A program made the translations under genes and the position numbers. DNA of 64,000 bases from the NCBI GenBank assembly GCA_900637135.1, contig LR134353.1, forward strand, positions 682,001 through 746,000, in the 5' to 3' direction. This DNA is from Mycolicibacterium flavescens (GTDB lineage: Bacteria > Actinomycetota > Actinomycetes > Mycobacteriales > Mycobacteriaceae). Shown piece after piece: positions 7,422 through 19,031 of the stretch (its first letter is position 1; every line of letters starts with the position of its first letter). A model generated the notes under the pieces. That model was not told where the DNA came from and did no database searches. It was given only the letters and a program-made list of their open reading frames with translations.

Positions 7422-9680
7422 CTACTGCTCGTCGGCGGCGACCACGGAAGTGATGCGGTGGATGGCGAAATCGCGCACCCGCCCCGACGCGGGATCGTAT
7501 GCCGTCAACTGCCCGCCCCGCACATTGATCGGTGCGACGACCCGTTGGGTCGCCACCCCCGCAGGATCGACGTACCCGATCACGACCGAGGCCTGCATGT
7601 GCGCGGCCTCCTGCAACTGGTTGATCGCCACCGCCGGGTCCAAACGCATACCGCCGGTCGGGGCCGACGCCACCTTGCGCAGCACGGCGACGATTGCACC
7701 GAGAGTTTGGCTGGTGGGCGTCGGGGCGAGTCGGTACGTGCGCCGTCGTCCCGGCGGAGCGGGCACCCGCGCCCCCCGGGCTCGAATATCGACGATGGCG
7801 CCGGTCGAGTCCTCGGCCGCCGGCGCGAAGCCGGCCTGGCGCAGCGCCGCGAGCACGTCGGAGATCGGCGCCTGCGACACCGCGACCGTCGGCGCGAGCA
7901 GGCGCATCTCCAGCGAGTCCGTCGCCGGTGCACCCACCGCCTGCGCGAGCAGCGCTGCGTCCTCGCACCGCACGAACGACGCCGCCATGCCGACACGCAA
8001 CTGACCGTGCCTGCGGGCCACATCGTCGATGAGATATGTCAAACCTTGCGGGACGGGAGTTTTCGAGTGGCGCTTGAAGAAGGCGTGCAGTTCGCCCGCG
8101 GTGCGGCCGGTGTCGAGCGCGCGGCGGATCGACGGCTCACTGATCCGGTACACCATCGCCGCACCCGCCGACTCCACGCTCGCCACGGCAGCCAGTTGTT
8201 CGGCCAGCTCGCGTTGCAGCGGGCCGGGGACGACCACCGTGAGGTCGGCCTGCAGCAGGAAATGGTCGATCGGTGCGGGCAGCACCTTGTCCATCGCCTT
8301 AACGACGTCGTCGGCAGGAGCGTCGGTGAGCAGCGTCCGAGCGGGGGTGGCCAGTGCGCCGCGACCCACCAGTCCCAGCGCATGCGCCTCGGTCAGCAGG
8401 TCGGCGACTGGCCCTGGTTGCAACCGGACCCCCCAGCGCGGCCTGCGCCAGATCATCGCGCGCGACGCCTCACCTGCGTCGACGCCCGCGCCGGGCGGCA
8501 GGCTCGCGAGCACCTCGAGGAGCAGTCGCCTGTCCAGCGGTGCGGCAGTGGAGAACAGCGAATCCGACAGTGCCGCATAGGGTTTGCCGTCGGGACCGCG
8601 GTTTCCGATCAAGCTCGGCCGGCCCGGGAGCTCCAGCCAGGTCGTCGCCAGCAGGTGCCATTTGACCGCGGTCGGGGATTCGACGAACCGGTCGGATGAG
8701 ACCGTCGGCGCCCAGTACGGCCCGTCACCGGCCTCGGGTTCGGGTTCGGGCATGCCCGCCGAGATGAGGCCCGCACCCGCGGTCACTTCGAGGATCAGCC
8801 CCAGGCGGCGTTCGTCGATGCCGGTGGCCTTGGTCAGTCGTTTGACGTCACGCACGCCGAGCCCACCGCTGCGCAACTCCGGAACCGGTGTGGCGCCCAG
8901 GGTTTCGAGCACCACCCCGACCTCGCGGAGAAGGTCGAGCGCGGCGCCCGCGGCCACCGCGTCGGCGTCGGCCGCTGTCGTCGTCGACACCACCGGGTCG
9001 GGTTCGGTCAGCTGCAGGGGTCCCGGCAGCTCACCGCGCAGCACCTGGCCCACGAGTCGCGGCAGGATCACGGTTTCCGCGTCGACCTGGCGCAGTAGAC
9101 CGGCGGCCAGCAGCCGCTGCACCGGGCGATCCGACGGGGTGCCGGGTGCAGCGTCGCGAGTGCGGCCCACCGGTGAACCCTCGAGCAACTTCTGCAGCAG
9201 CTCGGACTGCGCCTCGTCGAGCGATTCCAGTCGGGCGGCGATGTCCTGTGGACTCGCGGCGGTGTCTTCGACCGTGGCCTGTCCGGGGTACCACGGCAAG
9301 CCCGCGACGGCTTCGGCCGCCACCCGGACTGCTGCGTCACCCCACACCAGCCCCCGGTCGCGCAGATCGTCCACGGCGTTCGTGACGGCTGCTTCGGGCG
9401 CCCGGTCGCCGATGAGCTCCAGCAGTTTTGTAACCGGGACGGCGGTCGTGTCGGCGTGCAGCACGAGCAGCGCGTCGAGCACAGCGAGCCGCAGGAAGTC
9501 GAGGTCGTCGGTGGCGGCCTTGACCGACTGGCGGGCCTGCGCGCGGGCCGCCAGCGCAGCGACCGACCCCGGCGGCGGTTGGGTCAGGTCGGGCCGCAAC
9601 TCCAGCAGCCGGACGAGCCGGTCGTCGGGGAGATCGGCCAACCAGGCGCCCAGAGGGAGGCCTGACGCGTTCTCGGTCAT
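7422..9680 (-). CDS. Helicase-associated domain protein (Rv0862c-like)
   Basis: A 752-aa protein corresponding in position and size to Rv0862c. It begins [23 protein letters not shown], a pattern of the helicase-associated XPB/Ssl2-like N-terminal family. It continues with winged-helix-like repeats and ends in a WYL-like segment ([30 protein letters not shown], then [16 protein letters not shown]) that may sense nucleic acid or a ligand. No helicase motifs are present. Linkage to ercc3 suggests a partner in repair, but that is inference. ATG 9680 is divergent from the small gene at 9746. Confidence 0.85.
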   Translation of the reverse strand: MTENASGLPLGAWLADLPDDRLVRLLELRPDLTQPPPGSVAALAARAQARQSVKAATDDLDFLRLAVLDALLVLHADTTAVPVTKLLELIGDRAPEAAVTNAVDDLRDRGLVWGDAAVRVAAEAVAGLPWYPGQATVEDTAASPQDIAARLESLDEAQSELLQKLLEGSPVGRTRDAAPGTPSDRPVQRLLAAGLLRQVDAETVILPRLVGQVLRGELPGPLQLTEPDPVVSTTTAADADAVAAGAALDLLREVGVVLETLGATPVPELRSGGLGVRDVKRLTKATGIDERRLGLILEVTAGAGLISAGMPEPEPEAGDGPYWAPTVSSDRFVESPTAVKWHLLATTWLELPGRPSLIGNRGPDGKPYAALSDSLFSTAAPLDRRLLLEVLASLPPGAGVDAGEASRAMIWRRPRWGVRLQPGPVADLLTEAHALGLVGRGALATPARTLLTDAPADDVVKAMDKVLPAPIDHFLLQADLTVVVPGPLQRELAEQLAAVASVESAGAAMVYRISEPSIRRALDTGRTAGELHAFFKRHSKTPVPQGLTYLIDDVARRHGQLRVGMAASFVRCEDAALLAQAVGAPATDSLEMRLLAPTVAVSQAPISDVLAALRQAGFAPAAEDSTGAIVDIRARGARVPAPPGRRRTYRLAPTPTSQTLGAIVAVLRKVASAPTGGMRLDPAVAINQLQEAAHMQASVVIGYVDPAGVATQRVVAPINVRGGQLTAYDPASGRVRDFAIHRITSVVAADEQ

Positions 9681-9745
9681 TGCTGACCAGCGTAAAGGAG
9701 TGTGGCGGTGTCGCCACCGGCCGGACCATTTGCCACAATGTGGGC

Positions 9746-9937
9746 GTGGCAGACAACAAGGGGAAGAAACGGTACGTCGATCCGGGCTGGCCCGAGGTCG
9801 ACGGTGACGACGACCACGCGGTGAGCGAACTGGCCACCGACCGTACCGGCGCGCTGTCGCCCTTCGGCGAGATCACGTTCCCGCTGCCCGCGGACGAACT
9901 GCCGTACGTGCACGCGGTGACGGTCGTCAACAAGTAG
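9746..9937 (+). CDS. Small conserved hypothetical protein (Rv0863-like)
   Basis: A 63-aa acidic protein beginning [23 protein letters not shown] and ending in [11 protein letters not shown]. It sits exactly where Rv0863 lies in M. tuberculosis, between the helicase-associated gene and moaC2. GTG 9746 was chosen because the lysine-rich start fits the family; a longer frame to 9680 would run into the divergent gene. Its stop is immediately followed by the moaC start, so it is probably translated with the molybdopterin genes. Function unknown. Confidence 0.7.
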   Translation: MADNKGKKRYVDPGWPEVDGDDDHAVSELATDRTGALSPFGEITFPLPADELPYVHAVTVVNK

Positions 9938-10420
9938 GTGTCCGAGCCGGCCCGCCTCTCACACGTCGACGAGACCGGCGCGGCGCACATGGTCGACGTC
10001 ACGGCAAAGGACGTCACCAAGCGCACCGCCGTCGCGGCCGGAACCCTTTGCACGACGGTCGACGTCGTCGCGATGATCGCATCGGGCGGCCTGCCCAAAG
10101 GCGACGCGCTGGCCACCGCCCGCGTCGCAGGCATCCTGGCCGCCAAGCGCACCAGCGACCTGATCCCGCTGTGCCATCAGTTGGCGCTGACGGGGGTCGA
10201 CGTGGACTTCACGATCGACGACGCCGAAGGGCGGGTGGACGTCACCGCCACGGTGCGCAGCACCGACCGCACCGGCGTCGAGATGGAGGCGCTGACCGCG
10301 GTGAGCGTGGCCGCGCTGACGATCTACGACATGATCAAGGCCGTCGACCCCGCCGCCCGCATCGACGACATTCGGGTGCTGCGCAAAGAGGGCGGCAAGA
10401 CCGGAACCTGGACCCGCTGA
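9938..10420 (+). CDS. moaC: Cyclic pyranopterin monophosphate synthase MoaC
   Basis: A 160-aa MoaC. With MoaA it converts GTP to cyclic pyranopterin monophosphate, the first step of molybdenum-cofactor synthesis. Family signatures are present: [12 protein letters not shown] near the N-terminus, the [29 protein letters not shown] core with the conserved [25 protein letters not shown] and the K-EGGK tail. GTG 9938 follows the previous stop directly. The mog start overlaps its stop (TGATG). Corresponds to Rv0864 (moaC2). Confidence 0.95.
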   Translation: MSEPARLSHVDETGAAHMVDVTAKDVTKRTAVAAGTLCTTVDVVAMIASGGLPKGDALATARVAGILAAKRTSDLIPLCHQLALTGVDVDFTIDDAEGRVDVTATVRSTDRTGVEMEALTAVSVAALTIYDMIKAVDPAARIDDIRVLRKEGGKTGTWTR

Positions 10421-10896
10421 TGCGGTCGGGTCGGGTCGTTGTCGCCTCCACGCGCGCCGCCGCCGGCGTGTACGAGGACCGCAGCGGGCCGATCGTCGTG
10501 GACTGGCTCACCGGCCGTGACATCGACACCCCGGCGCCCGTGGTGGTACCCGACGGCGACGCGGTGGCCGACGCCATCTCCGCCGCGGTCGCCGACGGCG
10601 TCGATGTGGTGATCACCTCCGGCGGCACTGGCATCTCGCCGACGGACCGCACCGCCGAGGGCACCGCCGCGCTGGTCGACTATCAGATTCCCGGCCTTGC
10701 CGACGCGATCCGTCGGGCCGGAGAGGACAAGGTGCCGACGTCGGTGCTGTCGCGCGGGGTGTGTGGGGTCAAGGACCGCACGCTGATCGTGAACCTGCCC
10801 GGGTCGCCCGGTGGCGTCAAGGACGGACTGGGCGTGCTCGACCGTGTTCTCGAGCATGCGCTCGATCAGATTCGCGGAAAGGACCACTCGCGATGA
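10420..10896 (+). CDS. mog: Molybdopterin adenylyltransferase Mog/MoaB family
   Basis: A 158-aa MogA/MoaB-type protein expected to adenylylate molybdopterin before molybdenum insertion. It has the characteristic [11 protein letters not shown] loop (residues about 67-77), the following RTAEG segment, [23 protein letters not shown] and a C-terminal helix. ATG 10420 overlaps the moaC stop by one nucleotide, and its own stop overlaps the moaE start (ATGA). Translation is therefore coupled through moaC-mog-moaE. Corresponds to Rv0865. Confidence 0.92.
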   Translation: MRSGRVVVASTRAAAGVYEDRSGPIVVDWLTGRDIDTPAPVVVPDGDAVADAISAAVADGVDVVITSGGTGISPTDRTAEGTAALVDYQIPGLADAIRRAGEDKVPTSVLSRGVCGVKDRTLIVNLPGSPGGVKDGLGVLDRVLEHALDQIRGKDHSR

Positions 10897-11321
10897 CGGC
10901 GGTGGTGCTGCGTGCCGACCTCTGCGAGGAGACGATCGACTCCGCCGAGCATGAGGCACTGGTCGCCAATGCCTCGGCTGGTGCGGTGGTGAGCTTCTCC
11001 GGTGTCGTGCGCGATCACGACGGCGGGCGTTCAGTGCTGCGGCTGGAGTATTCGGCGCATCCGTCGGCGCCCCAGACGCTCGCGGAGGTGGCTGCGGAGA
11101 TCGCCGCCGATGCCGACGGCGTCCGGGCCATCGCGGTCAGCCACCGCGTCGGGGCCCTCGAGATCGGCGATGCCGCGCTGGTTGCCGCGGTCGCGGCCGA
11201 TCACCGCGCGGCCGCGTTCCAGACGTGCGCGCGCCTGGTCGACGTCGTCAAGGAGCGACTCCCGGTGTGGAAGCACCAGTTCTTCGCCGACGGCTCCGAC
11301 GAATGGGTGAACTCCGCGTAG
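10893..11321 (+). CDS. moaE: Molybdopterin synthase catalytic subunit MoaE
   Basis: A 142-aa MoaE, the large subunit that with thiocarboxylated MoaD inserts the dithiolene sulfurs. Visible signatures are [49 protein letters not shown] and the C-terminal [12 protein letters not shown] with its conserved lysines. ATG 10893 overlaps the mog stop. Its small-subunit partner MoaD is encoded about 2 kb away on the opposite strand beyond rpfA. Corresponds to Rv0866 (moaE2). Confidence 0.94.
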   Translation: MTAVVLRADLCEETIDSAEHEALVANASAGAVVSFSGVVRDHDGGRSVLRLEYSAHPSAPQTLAEVAAEIAADADGVRAIAVSHRVGALEIGDAALVAAVAADHRAAAFQTCARLVDVVKERLPVWKHQFFADGSDEWVNSA

Positions 11322-11333
11322 CGGTTCCTCCCG

Positions 11334-11392
11334 CCGAGTGTGGGGTTACGGCACGACGCAGCGCGGCAAGCGTGCGTCAACTCCACACTCGA
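11334..11392. repeat. Intergenic palindromic repeat, copy A
   Basis: Imperfect 21-nt inverted arms (11336-11356 and 11372-11392, 17 of 21 positions pairing) starting CGAGTGTGG and ending CCACACTCG. The stem lies between the convergent moaE and rpfA genes and shares sequence with copy B at 15653. It could act as a bidirectional terminator or RNA-stabilising stem; no U-tract follows. Confidence 0.65.
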
Positions 11393-11407
11393 TCGCGCGG
11401 GGTGTGA

Positions 11408-13296
<1,889 letters not shown>

Positions 13297-13566
13297 TTAT
13301 CCGCCGGCGAATGGGGGAAGAACATCGACGGTTTGGGCGTCGCGCAGCGCGACGGCGTCGTCGCGCACAGCGATGCCGTCAGTCAGAAAAGAGCAGCGTT
13401 TCAGCACTTTCGCCAGATTCTCGTCGCGCTCACTGAGCTGCCCGACGAGTTCGGCGAGCGTCGTTCCCGGCTGAAGCCGAATCGTCTCCCCATCGTTACC
13501 GGCGGCGGCCCGTGCGGCCGCGAAATAGCGGACGTTCACCGCAACCGTGGTCGTTGTCGTCGTCAT
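13297..13566 (-). CDS. moaD: Molybdopterin synthase sulfur carrier MoaD
   Basis: An 89-aa ubiquitin-fold MoaD/ThiS protein. It ends in the obligatory Gly-Gly (VDVLPPFAGG), which is thiocarboxylated to deliver sulfur to MoaE. The N-terminal VNVRYFAAARAAAG strand-helix is typical. It lies 13 nt downstream of the moaA stop on the same strand, so the two form an operon. Corresponds to Rv0868c (moaD2). Confidence 0.93.
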   Translation of the reverse strand: MTTTTTTVAVNVRYFAAARAAAGNDGETIRLQPGTTLAELVGQLSERDENLAKVLKRCSFLTDGIAVRDDAVALRDAQTVDVLPPFAGG

Positions 13567-13579
13567 TGCTTCCTTTGAC

Positions 13580-14629
13580 TCATCCGCCGATCGCGCTCAT
13601 CGGCCGATCGGGTTGTACGAAGTTCGGATCGTTGATTCCGTGGCCCGCCGCTTTCGCCCACATCGCCAGACGCCACGCGGCCTCGAGGGCGGCGTCGTCG
13701 GCGCCCGCGCGCATAAGGTGTCGCAGGTCGGTCTCTTGCTGCGCGAACAGGCAGTTGCGGACCTGGCCGTCGGCGGTCAGCCGGGTGCGATCGCAGGCGG
13801 AGCAGAACGCGTGTGACACCGAGGCGATGATGCCGACCTTGCCCACGCCGCCGTCGACGCGCCACAACTCGGCCGGCGCCGACCCGCGCGGGGCGGTGTC
13901 CGGGGTGAGGTCGAAATGCTGCTGCAGCGCGGCGAGAACGTCGTCGGCGGAGATCGCCTTGCCGCGTTGCCACGAGTGGCCGGCGTCCAACGGCATCTGC
14001 TCGATGATGCGTAGCTGGTAGCCGTGGTCGAGGCAGAAGCGCAGCAGCCCGACCGCGTCGTCAAGGCCGGTGACCGGGTCGAGGACGGCGTTGACCTTCA
14101 CAGGGTCCAGGCCCGCCGTCTTCGCGGCCCGCAGACCGGCCAGCACATCGGGGAGCCGGTCCCGGCGGGTGATGGCGGCGAATCGCGCGGCGTCGACGGT
14201 ATCCAGCGAGACGTTGATGCGGTCCAGCCCGGCCTGCCTGAGCCGTTCGGCCCGCTTGTCGAGGCCGATGCCGTTGGTAGTCAGCGTGATCTCCGGCCGG
14301 GGGCTCAGCGCAGTCGTCGCGGCGATGACGTCCTCGAGGTGGCGCGCGACCAGAGGCTCGCCACCGGTGAAGCGCACGCTTCTGACGCCGAGCCTCGTGA
14401 CGGCGATGCGCAGCAGGCGGGTCAACTCCTCGGGCCGCAGCAGCCGCTCCAACGGCAACCAGTCCAGGCCCTCGGCGGGCATGCAGTAGGTGCACCGCAG
14501 GTTGCATCGGTCGGTCAACGACACCCGCAGATCGGTGGCGATGCGGCCGAAGGTGTCGATCAGCGGCCCGTCGGCCGGGGCGGGGGAGGACGGTGCGGCG
14601 GACGGCACGCCGAGGTGGACGACGGTCAC
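13580..14629 (-). CDS. moaA: GTP 3',8-cyclase MoaA
   Basis: A 349-aa radical-SAM enzyme that starts molybdopterin synthesis from GTP. Visible motifs are the N-terminal cluster CNLRCTYC in the [18 protein letters not shown] region, TGGEPL for SAM binding, the C-terminal cluster cysteines ([21 protein letters not shown]) and the C-terminal Gly-Gly. GTG 14629 overlaps the stop of the upstream yccF-like gene as GTGA. A longer in-frame reading to 14986 would cover that gene and is rejected. Corresponds to Rv0869c (moaA2). Confidence 0.95.
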   Translation of the reverse strand: MTVVHLGVPSAAPSSPAPADGPLIDTFGRIATDLRVSLTDRCNLRCTYCMPAEGLDWLPLERLLRPEELTRLLRIAVTRLGVRSVRFTGGEPLVARHLEDVIAATTALSPRPEITLTTNGIGLDKRAERLRQAGLDRINVSLDTVDAARFAAITRRDRLPDVLAGLRAAKTAGLDPVKVNAVLDPVTGLDDAVGLLRFCLDHGYQLRIIEQMPLDAGHSWQRGKAISADDVLAALQQHFDLTPDTAPRGSAPAELWRVDGGVGKVGIIASVSHAFCSACDRTRLTADGQVRNCLFAQQETDLRHLMRAGADDAALEAAWRLAMWAKAAGHGINDPNFVQPDRPMSAIGG

Positions 14630-15030
14630 GCGAATGCCCGCTCCGGGTTGTTCGCGGCGTCGACGGGCACGATCTCCTTGCCCAGCGGCATCAGCGACAG
14701 CGGGATCAGCTTGAGGTTGGCCAGTGCGAGCGGAATGCCGACGATCGTGATCGCCATCGCGATCGCGGTGATGATGTGCTCGAGGGCCAGCCAGACGCCG
14801 AACAGGATGACCCAGATGACGTTGCCGACCAGCGCGCCGGGCCGCGGCCCCGGCTTCTCGACGATGGTGCGGCCGAACGGCCACAGCGCATACATCGCGA
14901 TACGAAGCGCGGCGAACCCGAACGGAATGGTGATGATCAGGACGAAACAGATCAGCGCCGCGAGCAGGTAGCCCAGCGCCAGCCACAGGCCGCCGAAGAC
15001 CAACCAGATGATGTTGAGTATCAATCGCAT
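14626..15030 (-). CDS. YccF-domain inner-membrane protein
   Basis: A 134-aa membrane protein with two copies of the YccF unit: [31 protein letters not shown] in the first half and [31 protein letters not shown] in the second. Each unit contributes about two hydrophobic segments. Function of YccF proteins is unknown. Corresponds to Rv0870c and is translationally coupled to moaA through the GTGA overlap. Confidence 0.88.
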   Translation of the reverse strand: MRLILNIIWLVFGGLWLALGYLLAALICFVLIITIPFGFAALRIAMYALWPFGRTIVEKPGPRPGALVGNVIWVILFGVWLALEHIITAIAMAITIVGIPLALANLKLIPLSLMPLGKEIVPVDAANNPERAFA

Positions 15031-15180
15031 ATCGGCGCTTCTTCTCCTCCAGCGGTGGTCTTCAGCCTACCGATAAGGGGGTGCTGGCGAGTTAGAGGTC
15101 AGAGTAGGATCGAGCAGCACGCGTCCCGGCGCATCGGGGCGCTTTCCTTTTGTAGGTACAACGACGAGCGGGTGAGACCA

Positions 15181-15591
15181 GTGCCGACCGGCAGGGTTAA
15201 GTGGTACGACGCCGAAAAGGGCTTCGGGTTTTTGTCCCAGGAGGACGGCGAGGACGTCTACGTCCGATCCTCGGCGCTGCCCTCCGGTGTCGAGACCCTC
15301 AAGGCCGGGCAGCGCGTCGAGTTCGGCATCGCCGCGGGCAGGCGCGGGCCGCAGGCGCTGACGCTGACGCTCATCGATCCACCGCCGAGCCTGTCGCGCA
15401 CGCGCCGGGAGGCCGCCGCCGCCGAGCGCAAGCACTCGCCCGACGAGTTGCACGGCATGATCGAGGACATGATCACGCTGCTCGAGAGCGCTGTGCAGCC
15501 CGAACTGCGTAAGGGTCGCTATCCCGACCGCAAGGCCGCCCGCCGCGTGTCCGAGGTGGTGCGGGCGGTCGCCCGCGAGCTCGAGGCCTAG
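15181..15591 (+). CDS. cspB: Cold-shock domain protein CspB
   Basis: A 136-aa protein whose first about 65 residues are a cold-shock OB-fold with RNP1-like [17 protein letters not shown] and a weaker RNP2 region (DVYVRSSAL). The C-terminal half is helical and charged, as in Rv0871 (135 aa), and is not found in short Csps. It should bind single-stranded nucleic acid. GTG 15181 begins the fold directly (MPTGRVKWY). The upstream 150 nt separate it from the divergent yccF-like gene. Confidence 0.9.
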   Translation: MPTGRVKWYDAEKGFGFLSQEDGEDVYVRSSALPSGVETLKAGQRVEFGIAAGRRGPQALTLTLIDPPPSLSRTRREAAAAERKHSPDELHGMIEDMITLLESAVQPELRKGRYPDRKAARRVSEVVRAVARELEA

Positions 15592-15652
15592 TTTCTGGTC
15601 TTGGCGCCGAAGCCGAGGCCGAGCAGCGGGCGGACGGGGTACTGAAACTTCA

Positions 15653-15714
15653 GCCGAGTGTGGGGTCGCGTCACGCCCTCGACGGCCAAAGCGTGCTTCA
15701 ATGCCACACTCGGC
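15653..15714. repeat. Intergenic palindromic repeat, copy B
   Basis: Inverted arms at 15653-15675 and 15692-15714 begin GCCGAGTGTGG and end CCACACTCGGC. Internal GCGTGC-TCAA is shared with copy A at 11334. It lies 61 nt after the cspB stop and about 17 nt before the next start codon. Confidence 0.65.
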
Positions 15715-15730
15715 GGGCATGCTGAGTCGC

Positions 15731-16747
15731 ATGGCATATGTGGCCGACAAATCCGACTCCGGTGGCGAGTTCAACCGCGACACCAAGTACATCGGCACTC
15801 GTATCACCGCCGATGGCCGCGACGGGTATCCCGTCGAACCCGGCCGCTATCGGCTCGTCGTCGCGCGGGCCTGCCCGTGGGCCAACCGCACGATCATCGT
15901 CCGACGGCTGCTCGGACTCGAGGACGCCCTGTCCATCGGCTTCTGCGGGCCCACCCACGACCAGGACAGCTGGACGTTCGACCTCGACCCGGACGGCGTC
16001 GACCCGGTGCTGGGAATCCCCCGGCTCAAAGACGCCTACCTGAAGCGTTTGCCCGACTACGACAAGGGCATCACGGTCCCCGCGATCGTCGACGTGCCAA
16101 CCGGTGAGGTCGTCACCAACGACTTCCCGCAGATCACGCTCGACTTCTCCACCGAGTGGACGCAGTACCACCGCGACGGCGCGCCCGACCTCTACCCCGA
16201 GAAGCACCGCGACGAGATCGACGAGGTGGCCCACCGTATCTACACCGAAATCAACAACGGCGTGTACCGGTGCGGGTTCGCCGGATCGCAGGAGGCCTAC
16301 GACAAGGCCTACGACAGATTGTTCTTCGCGCTCGACTTGCTCTCCGAGCGCCTGGACGGCCAGCGATATCTGGTGGGCGACACCATCACCGAGGCCGACG
16401 TGCGGCTGTTCACCACGTTGGCGCGCTTCGACCCCGTCTATCACGGGCACTTCAAGTGCAACCGCCAGAAGCTCGCCGAGCTACCCGTGCTGTGGGCCTA
16501 TGCCCGCGACCTGTTCCAGACCCCGGGGTTCGGCGACACCATCGACTTCGTTCAGATCAAGCAGCACTACTACATCGTGCACACCGACATCAACCCGACG
16601 CAGGTCGTGCCGAAAGGACCAGATCTGGCCAACTGGTTGACACCGCACGGTCGAGAAGCCCTGGGCGGCAGGCCGTTCGGAGACGGGACACCGCCGGGTC
16701 CGACGCGCGAGGGTGAGCGGGTCGAAGAGGGCCACGGCGCCGGATGA
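15731..16747 (+). CDS. Glutathione S-transferase-like (xi-class, thiol-hydroquinone reductase family)
   Basis: A 338-aa protein of the ECM4/YqjG family. It has the catalytic ACPWANRTIIVRRLLGL segment (Cys in the CPWA motif, near residue 56), an N-terminal thioredoxin fold (to about 150) and an all-helical C-terminal domain with YLVGDTITEADVRLF. Family members remove thiol groups from hydroquinone conjugates. Mycobacteria lack glutathione, so mycothiol is the likely thiol, which is inference. ATG 15731 was chosen; upstream in-frame codons would lie in the palindromic repeat. Confidence 0.85.
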   Translation: MAYVADKSDSGGEFNRDTKYIGTRITADGRDGYPVEPGRYRLVVARACPWANRTIIVRRLLGLEDALSIGFCGPTHDQDSWTFDLDPDGVDPVLGIPRLKDAYLKRLPDYDKGITVPAIVDVPTGEVVTNDFPQITLDFSTEWTQYHRDGAPDLYPEKHRDEIDEVAHRIYTEINNGVYRCGFAGSQEAYDKAYDRLFFALDLLSERLDGQRYLVGDTITEADVRLFTTLARFDPVYHGHFKCNRQKLAELPVLWAYARDLFQTPGFGDTIDFVQIKQHYYIVHTDINPTQVVPKGPDLANWLTPHGREALGGRPFGDGTPPGPTREGERVEEGHGAG

Positions 16748-16754
16748 CGCCGAC

Positions 16755-17237
16755 TCAGGACCAGACCGTGCGCACCGACCACTCGGCGTGCGGCGCCGGC
16801 ACCTCCTCGTCGTCGATGCGCACCAGCGTGGGCAACAGCACGGCCAGCCCGGTGAGCTTGCCGCGCCGCGGGTCGACGGTCGGAATCGTCACCGCCAGTC
16901 GCGTCCCCGGGCGGAACTCCTCGACGACGTCGGAATCCTCATACTGGCGCAGCAACACCCACGGCGCCCTGGCGATCGCCGGTGGCACCGACAGCTGCAC
17001 CGCGTCGCTCTCGGTGACGGGCAGTTCGCCCTGGTCTTGAAAGACCTCACACTTGGTGGGGTTGAGCACCTCGCAGTAGCGGTACGGGCCGACCCGCACG
17101 AGGTGTCCGTGCGAATACGCGCTGATCTCAGCGTATTTCGGTGAGTCGTCGTTGCCGCTGAGCCACCAGACGAGCACACCGGTACCCGCCGACGCGAGGA
17201 TCACCACCGCGACGAGCGCGGCGATCATGCGTTTCAC
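16755..17237 (-). CDS. DUF2771-like membrane-anchored protein (Rv0875c-like)
   Basis: A 160-aa exported protein with one N-terminal hydrophobic anchor (MIAALVAVVILASAGTGVLVWWL) and an extracytoplasmic beta-rich domain. Two cysteines (YCEVLNPTKCEV) probably form a disulfide. Position and size match Rv0875c. GTG 17237 overlaps the MFS stop (GTGA), so the two are translated together. Function unknown. Confidence 0.8.
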   Translation of the reverse strand: MKRMIAALVAVVILASAGTGVLVWWLSGNDDSPKYAEISAYSHGHLVRVGPYRYCEVLNPTKCEVFQDQGELPVTESDAVQLSVPPAIARAPWVLLRQYEDSDVVEEFRPGTRLAVTIPTVDPRRGKLTGLAVLLPTLVRIDDEEVPAPHAEWSVRTVWS

Positions 17238-18943
17238 TCGTGCGCCACCGCCGCGGTCTCCGTGCGTCCGCCCTCCTGCTCGGCCAGCACGGGTCGGTTG
17301 CCGCCCAGACCCGGAATGAGCGAATCACCGCGGTAGCTCACCACGGTCTGCGCCAGACCGAGAATCAGCACCGAGGTGATCGCCGTGAAGCCCACCCACA
17401 GTTCGGTGTAGACGAGCACGCCGACCGCACCGCCGGCGACCCAGGCCAACTGCAGCACCGACTCCGAGCGGCCGAAGGCCGAGGCACGCGACTCCTCCGG
17501 GAGGTCGTCCTGCAGCGACGCGTCCAGCGAGGCCTTGCCGATCGCGCTGGCCCCCGACGTGAGCAGCGTGGCGATCGCGGCGACCAGCAGGTTGCCGGTC
17601 AGCGCTGCGGCCAGCGCCGCGAGGGTGACGACGATCGTGCAGCGCACCACCACCTGCGCCGGACGGCCCAGCTTGAGGCGCGCGCTGGTGAAGTTGCCCG
17701 CGAAGTTGCCGATGGCCGCGGCCGCGCCGATCAGTCCGAGTATGCGCAGCTGCTCCCACCCGCTGGCGTCGTGCGACTTGGCGACGAACGCCGGATACAG
17801 GAAAAGAAAGCCCACCATCACCTTGATGGTGCAGTTGCCCCACAGTGCGGCGATGGTGTTGCGGCCCAACGGCTGCCGCGCCGACTTCGGCGGAGGCAGA
17901 TGCTCGGTGCCGCGCCGCAGTTCGCCCGTGCGACCGTGGTAGCTCAGCGTCGCAGGGACCTCGCCCTCGGTGACCTCGACCCATTTCGGGATCCGCATCG
18001 CCAGCGCCGCACCCGCCACCGACACCGCGACGATCACGTACAAGGCACCGGGCATCTGGAACAACTTGAACAGGTACTCCGCACCCGCGGCCACCGCGCC
18101 GCCGACCAGCGTGCCGCCGAGCAGACCGAACGTAGTCAGCCGCGAGTTCACCCGCACCAGGTCGATGGTCGGCGGCAACACCCGCGGCGTCACCGCGCTA
18201 CGCAACACACTGAATGACTTGGACAGCACCATCATTCCGAGCGCGCACGGATACAGCACCCACGAAGGGAAGCTGCCGGTGACACCGTCGTAGTTGGCGA
18301 TCAGCACCACCGCGAGCCCCGTGCGCAACGCGAACGACGTGGCGAGCGCGACGCGGCGGCCGTGTTGCAGCCGGTCCAGCGCGGGTCCGATGAGCGGGGC
18401 GATGACGGCGAACGGCGCGATCGTGATCAACAGGTACAGCGCGACTTTGCCCTTGCTCTCCCCGGAGGCCGCCGCGAAGAACAACGTGTTGGCCAGCGCG
18501 ACGGCCATCGCGGCGTCGACGGCGAAGTTCGCCACCACCGGCCACGTCAACGCGGTCAGCCCCGACTTGTCGGCACCGTCCGCGGTCGCGGCCCTGTGCA
18601 CCAGGCCGTACATCTTGGAGCCCATCTCGCGGCTGCGCTGCGCGGCCGCCCGTGTGACGGTGACCTTGTCGCCCTCGGCGCCGCCCATCCTGTGCGGCGG
18701 CGTCGTGGCACCGAATTCGCGGGTGGGCTCGTCGAGCGGAGGCAACCAGCGGTTGGCGCTGGGCGTCGGCCCGCTGCGCCGGGGACGACGGTAGTTCGGG
18801 TCGCTCGGGTAGTTCGCCATCCCCGGGTGCTCGTCACTCCACCGGTCGTCGCCCCAGCGGTCGTCGGCGGGCGGCCGTGGCGGGTAGTACCGAGGGTCAC
18901 GCCGATCCGCAGAGTCTCGGGGGTCACGGCGCGGTCCGGTCAC
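17234..18943 (-). CDS. MFS-type membrane transporter (Rv0876c-like)
   Basis: A 569-aa protein with a long charged Arg/Asp/Pro-rich cytoplasmic N-terminus (about 115 residues) followed by about 11-12 hydrophobic segments, e.g. YLLITIAPFAVIAPLIGPALDRL with an MFS-like A-motif position. It matches Rv0876c in place and size. Substrate unknown. GTG 18943 was chosen, with GGTGGAG about 10 nt upstream; the frame stays open to 18988. It forms a two-gene operon with the DUF2771-like gene and is divergent from the DUF3027-like gene. Confidence 0.82.
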   Translation of the reverse strand: MTGPRRDPRDSADRRDPRYYPPRPPADDRWGDDRWSDEHPGMANYPSDPNYRRPRRSGPTPSANRWLPPLDEPTREFGATTPPHRMGGAEGDKVTVTRAAAQRSREMGSKMYGLVHRAATADGADKSGLTALTWPVVANFAVDAAMAVALANTLFFAAASGESKGKVALYLLITIAPFAVIAPLIGPALDRLQHGRRVALATSFALRTGLAVVLIANYDGVTGSFPSWVLYPCALGMMVLSKSFSVLRSAVTPRVLPPTIDLVRVNSRLTTFGLLGGTLVGGAVAAGAEYLFKLFQMPGALYVIVAVSVAGAALAMRIPKWVEVTEGEVPATLSYHGRTGELRRGTEHLPPPKSARQPLGRNTIAALWGNCTIKVMVGFLFLYPAFVAKSHDASGWEQLRILGLIGAAAAIGNFAGNFTSARLKLGRPAQVVVRCTIVVTLAALAAALTGNLLVAAIATLLTSGASAIGKASLDASLQDDLPEESRASAFGRSESVLQLAWVAGGAVGVLVYTELWVGFTAITSVLILGLAQTVVSYRGDSLIPGLGGNRPVLAEQEGGRTETAAVAHE

Positions 18944-19031
18944 GATGTCGATTCTCCACCATCGAAGCGGTCGCGGGCGTGCAGCCAACCGGTGTGGCTG
19001 CCGGTTAGCCGGTCAGGCAGTATTGAGGGCG

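Noticed and set aside
6050..7453. 467-codon plus-strand open frame opposite ercc3
   Set aside because: Antisense shadow of a strongly conserved helicase; composition typical of the complementary frame.
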